Source: Aquidulcibacter paucihalophilus (GTDB lineage: Bacteria; Pseudomonadota; Alphaproteobacteria; Caulobacterales; Caulobacteraceae). From it: a DNA stretch of 64,000 nt. Numbering within the stretch: the stretch's first letter is position 1; every line of letters begins with the position of its first letter. A program made the translations under genes and the position numbers. Where the stretch lies: positions 2,964,501 through 3,028,500 of the forward strand of contig CP127384.1 in the NCBI GenBank assembly GCA_030285985.1. The letters run 5' to 3'. Below, one piece after another: positions 63,515 to 64,000 of the stretch. The notes under the pieces were generated by a model, which was not told where the DNA came from, did not search any database, and was given only the letters and a program-made list of their open reading frames with translations.

Positions 63515-64000
63515 ATGAACGACAAGACCCTCACCGCCGCCGAGGCCGAGAAGGAATTCTGGGACCACCTCAAGACGTCCAACACCGGCATGCTGGGCCT
63601 CGACCAGCCCGGCTATCACAGCCAGCCGATGACCGCCTTCCGCGAGGAAGAGACCGGGACGATCTGGTTCTTCACCCGCGACGACACCGACCTGGCGAAG
63701 GACGCGGCCATTCCCGACCAGTCGGCCATGTTCACCTACGGCTCCAAGGATCAGGAAGTCTGGGCCTGCATCCACGGCACCCTGTCGGTGGCACCGCGCA
63801 ATCCGGCGCTGATCGACAAACACTGGAACCCGATCCTCGCCGCCTGGTACCCCGGGGGCAAGGACGACCCCCACCTGACCCTGCTGCGCTTCGACGCCGA
63901 CGACGGCCGGATCTGGGTGTCGAAGAAGGGCCCGGTGCGGTTCATGTTCGAGGTCGCCAGGGCCAGTCTGACGAAGACCCTGCCGGACGCGGGCGGCGTG
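63515..64000 (+). CDS. Pyridoxamine 5'-phosphate oxidase-like (general stress protein 26 type), 3' truncated
   Basis: The frame is open to the window edge (162 codons). MNDKTLTAAEAEKEFWDHL leads into a split-barrel flavin-binding fold (GMLGLDQPGYHSQPMTAF ... IWFFTRDDTDLAKDA ... FTYGSKDQEVWACIHGTLSVA ... HWNPILAAWYPGGKDDPHLTLLRFDADDGRIWVSKKGPVRFMFEVARA), matching general-stress PNPOx-like proteins. These bind FMN or FAD; their role in stress is poorly defined. A 7-bp inverted repeat (CCTGATC/GATCAGG) lies just upstream and covers the ribosome-binding area. Confidence 0.88.
   Translation, partial: MNDKTLTAAEAEKEFWDHLKTSNTGMLGLDQPGYHSQPMTAFREEETGTIWFFTRDDTDLAKDAAIPDQSAMFTYGSKDQEVWACIHGTLSVAPRNPALIDKHWNPILAAWYPGGKDDPHLTLLRFDADDGRIWVSKKGPVRFMFEVARASLTKTLPDAGGV

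Overview
The window is about 64 kb of GC-rich alphaproteobacterial chromosome. It looks like Caulobacterales, most likely Brevundimonas or a close relative. The reasons are a PodJ-type polarity factor (starts near-identically to Caulobacter PodJ as I recall it), GANTC (CcrM) sites at its start codon, the argH-small lipoprotein-lysA order, a TIGR02186/TauE pair and a ligase-associated repair pair. Genes are tightly packed, with many ATGA, TGATG and TTGA stop/start overlaps. I see no prophage, insertion sequence, CRISPR array, rRNA or plasmid functions. This is core chromosome with small accessory inserts.

Layout. 0-6.1 kb: the 3' part of a fatty-acid oxidation gene, an exported amidohydrolase, tRNA-Gly(CCC), then a leftward set of small membrane proteins, a TraB/GumN protein and a membrane protein/XRE regulator/membrane protein trio. 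6.2-12.2 kb: rmuC, recR, ybaB, a nitroreductase, dnaX and the SRP RNA gene. 12.2-19 kb: nudC, kdsB, a membrane cytochrome c, an NlpC/P60 hydrolase, an M17 aminopeptidase, a TPR protein and an Fe-S scaffold protein. 19-21.3 kb: yidD-thrS. 21.4-24.3 kb: phnCDE transporter under a likely Pho box. 24.3-30.4 kb: polyamine genes (PLP decarboxylase, deoxyhypusine-synthase-like enzyme, aguB, aguA) interrupted by lipoproteins, one of which is a degenerate class A acid phosphatase. 30.6-35.3 kb: a TonB-dependent receptor with a near-consensus Pho box, msrA and an OmpA protein with a 26-proline linker. 35.5-44.9 kb: argB, dapD, argH and lysA, with accessory genes, tRNA-Met, tlpA and hpt. 44.9-52.1 kb: a zinc-ribbon protein, ftsEX, a YdcF protein, plsC, then pdeM and an Lhr-type helicase. 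52.1-57.9 kb: a DinG-like helicase, a DUF2125 protein, a chorismate-mutase-like protein and hisC. 58-64 kb: a small exported protein, TIGR02186/TauE, podJ, a small membrane protein and the start of a pyridoxamine-phosphate-oxidase-like gene.

How the parts work together. Arginine (argB, argH) and lysine (dapD, lysA) biosynthesis feed polyamine synthesis: decarboxylase, agmatine to N-carbamoylputrescine to putrescine (AguA, AguB), then probably homospermidine or a guanidino analogue made by the DHS-like enzyme. Two Pho boxes tie an outer-membrane receptor and the PhnCDE importer to phosphate starvation. A putative LexA site lies between two divergent repair helicases. The podJ promoter carries GANTC sites, TTAA half-sites and a DnaA-like box, suggesting cell-cycle control.

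The most unusual unexplained structures are two intergenic regions (16.2-16.3 kb and 44.2-44.3 kb). In each, 7-bp repeat units of unrelated sequence start exactly at gene stop codons and recur in inverted orientation downstream, so the transcript could fold into a long heptad-built hairpin.
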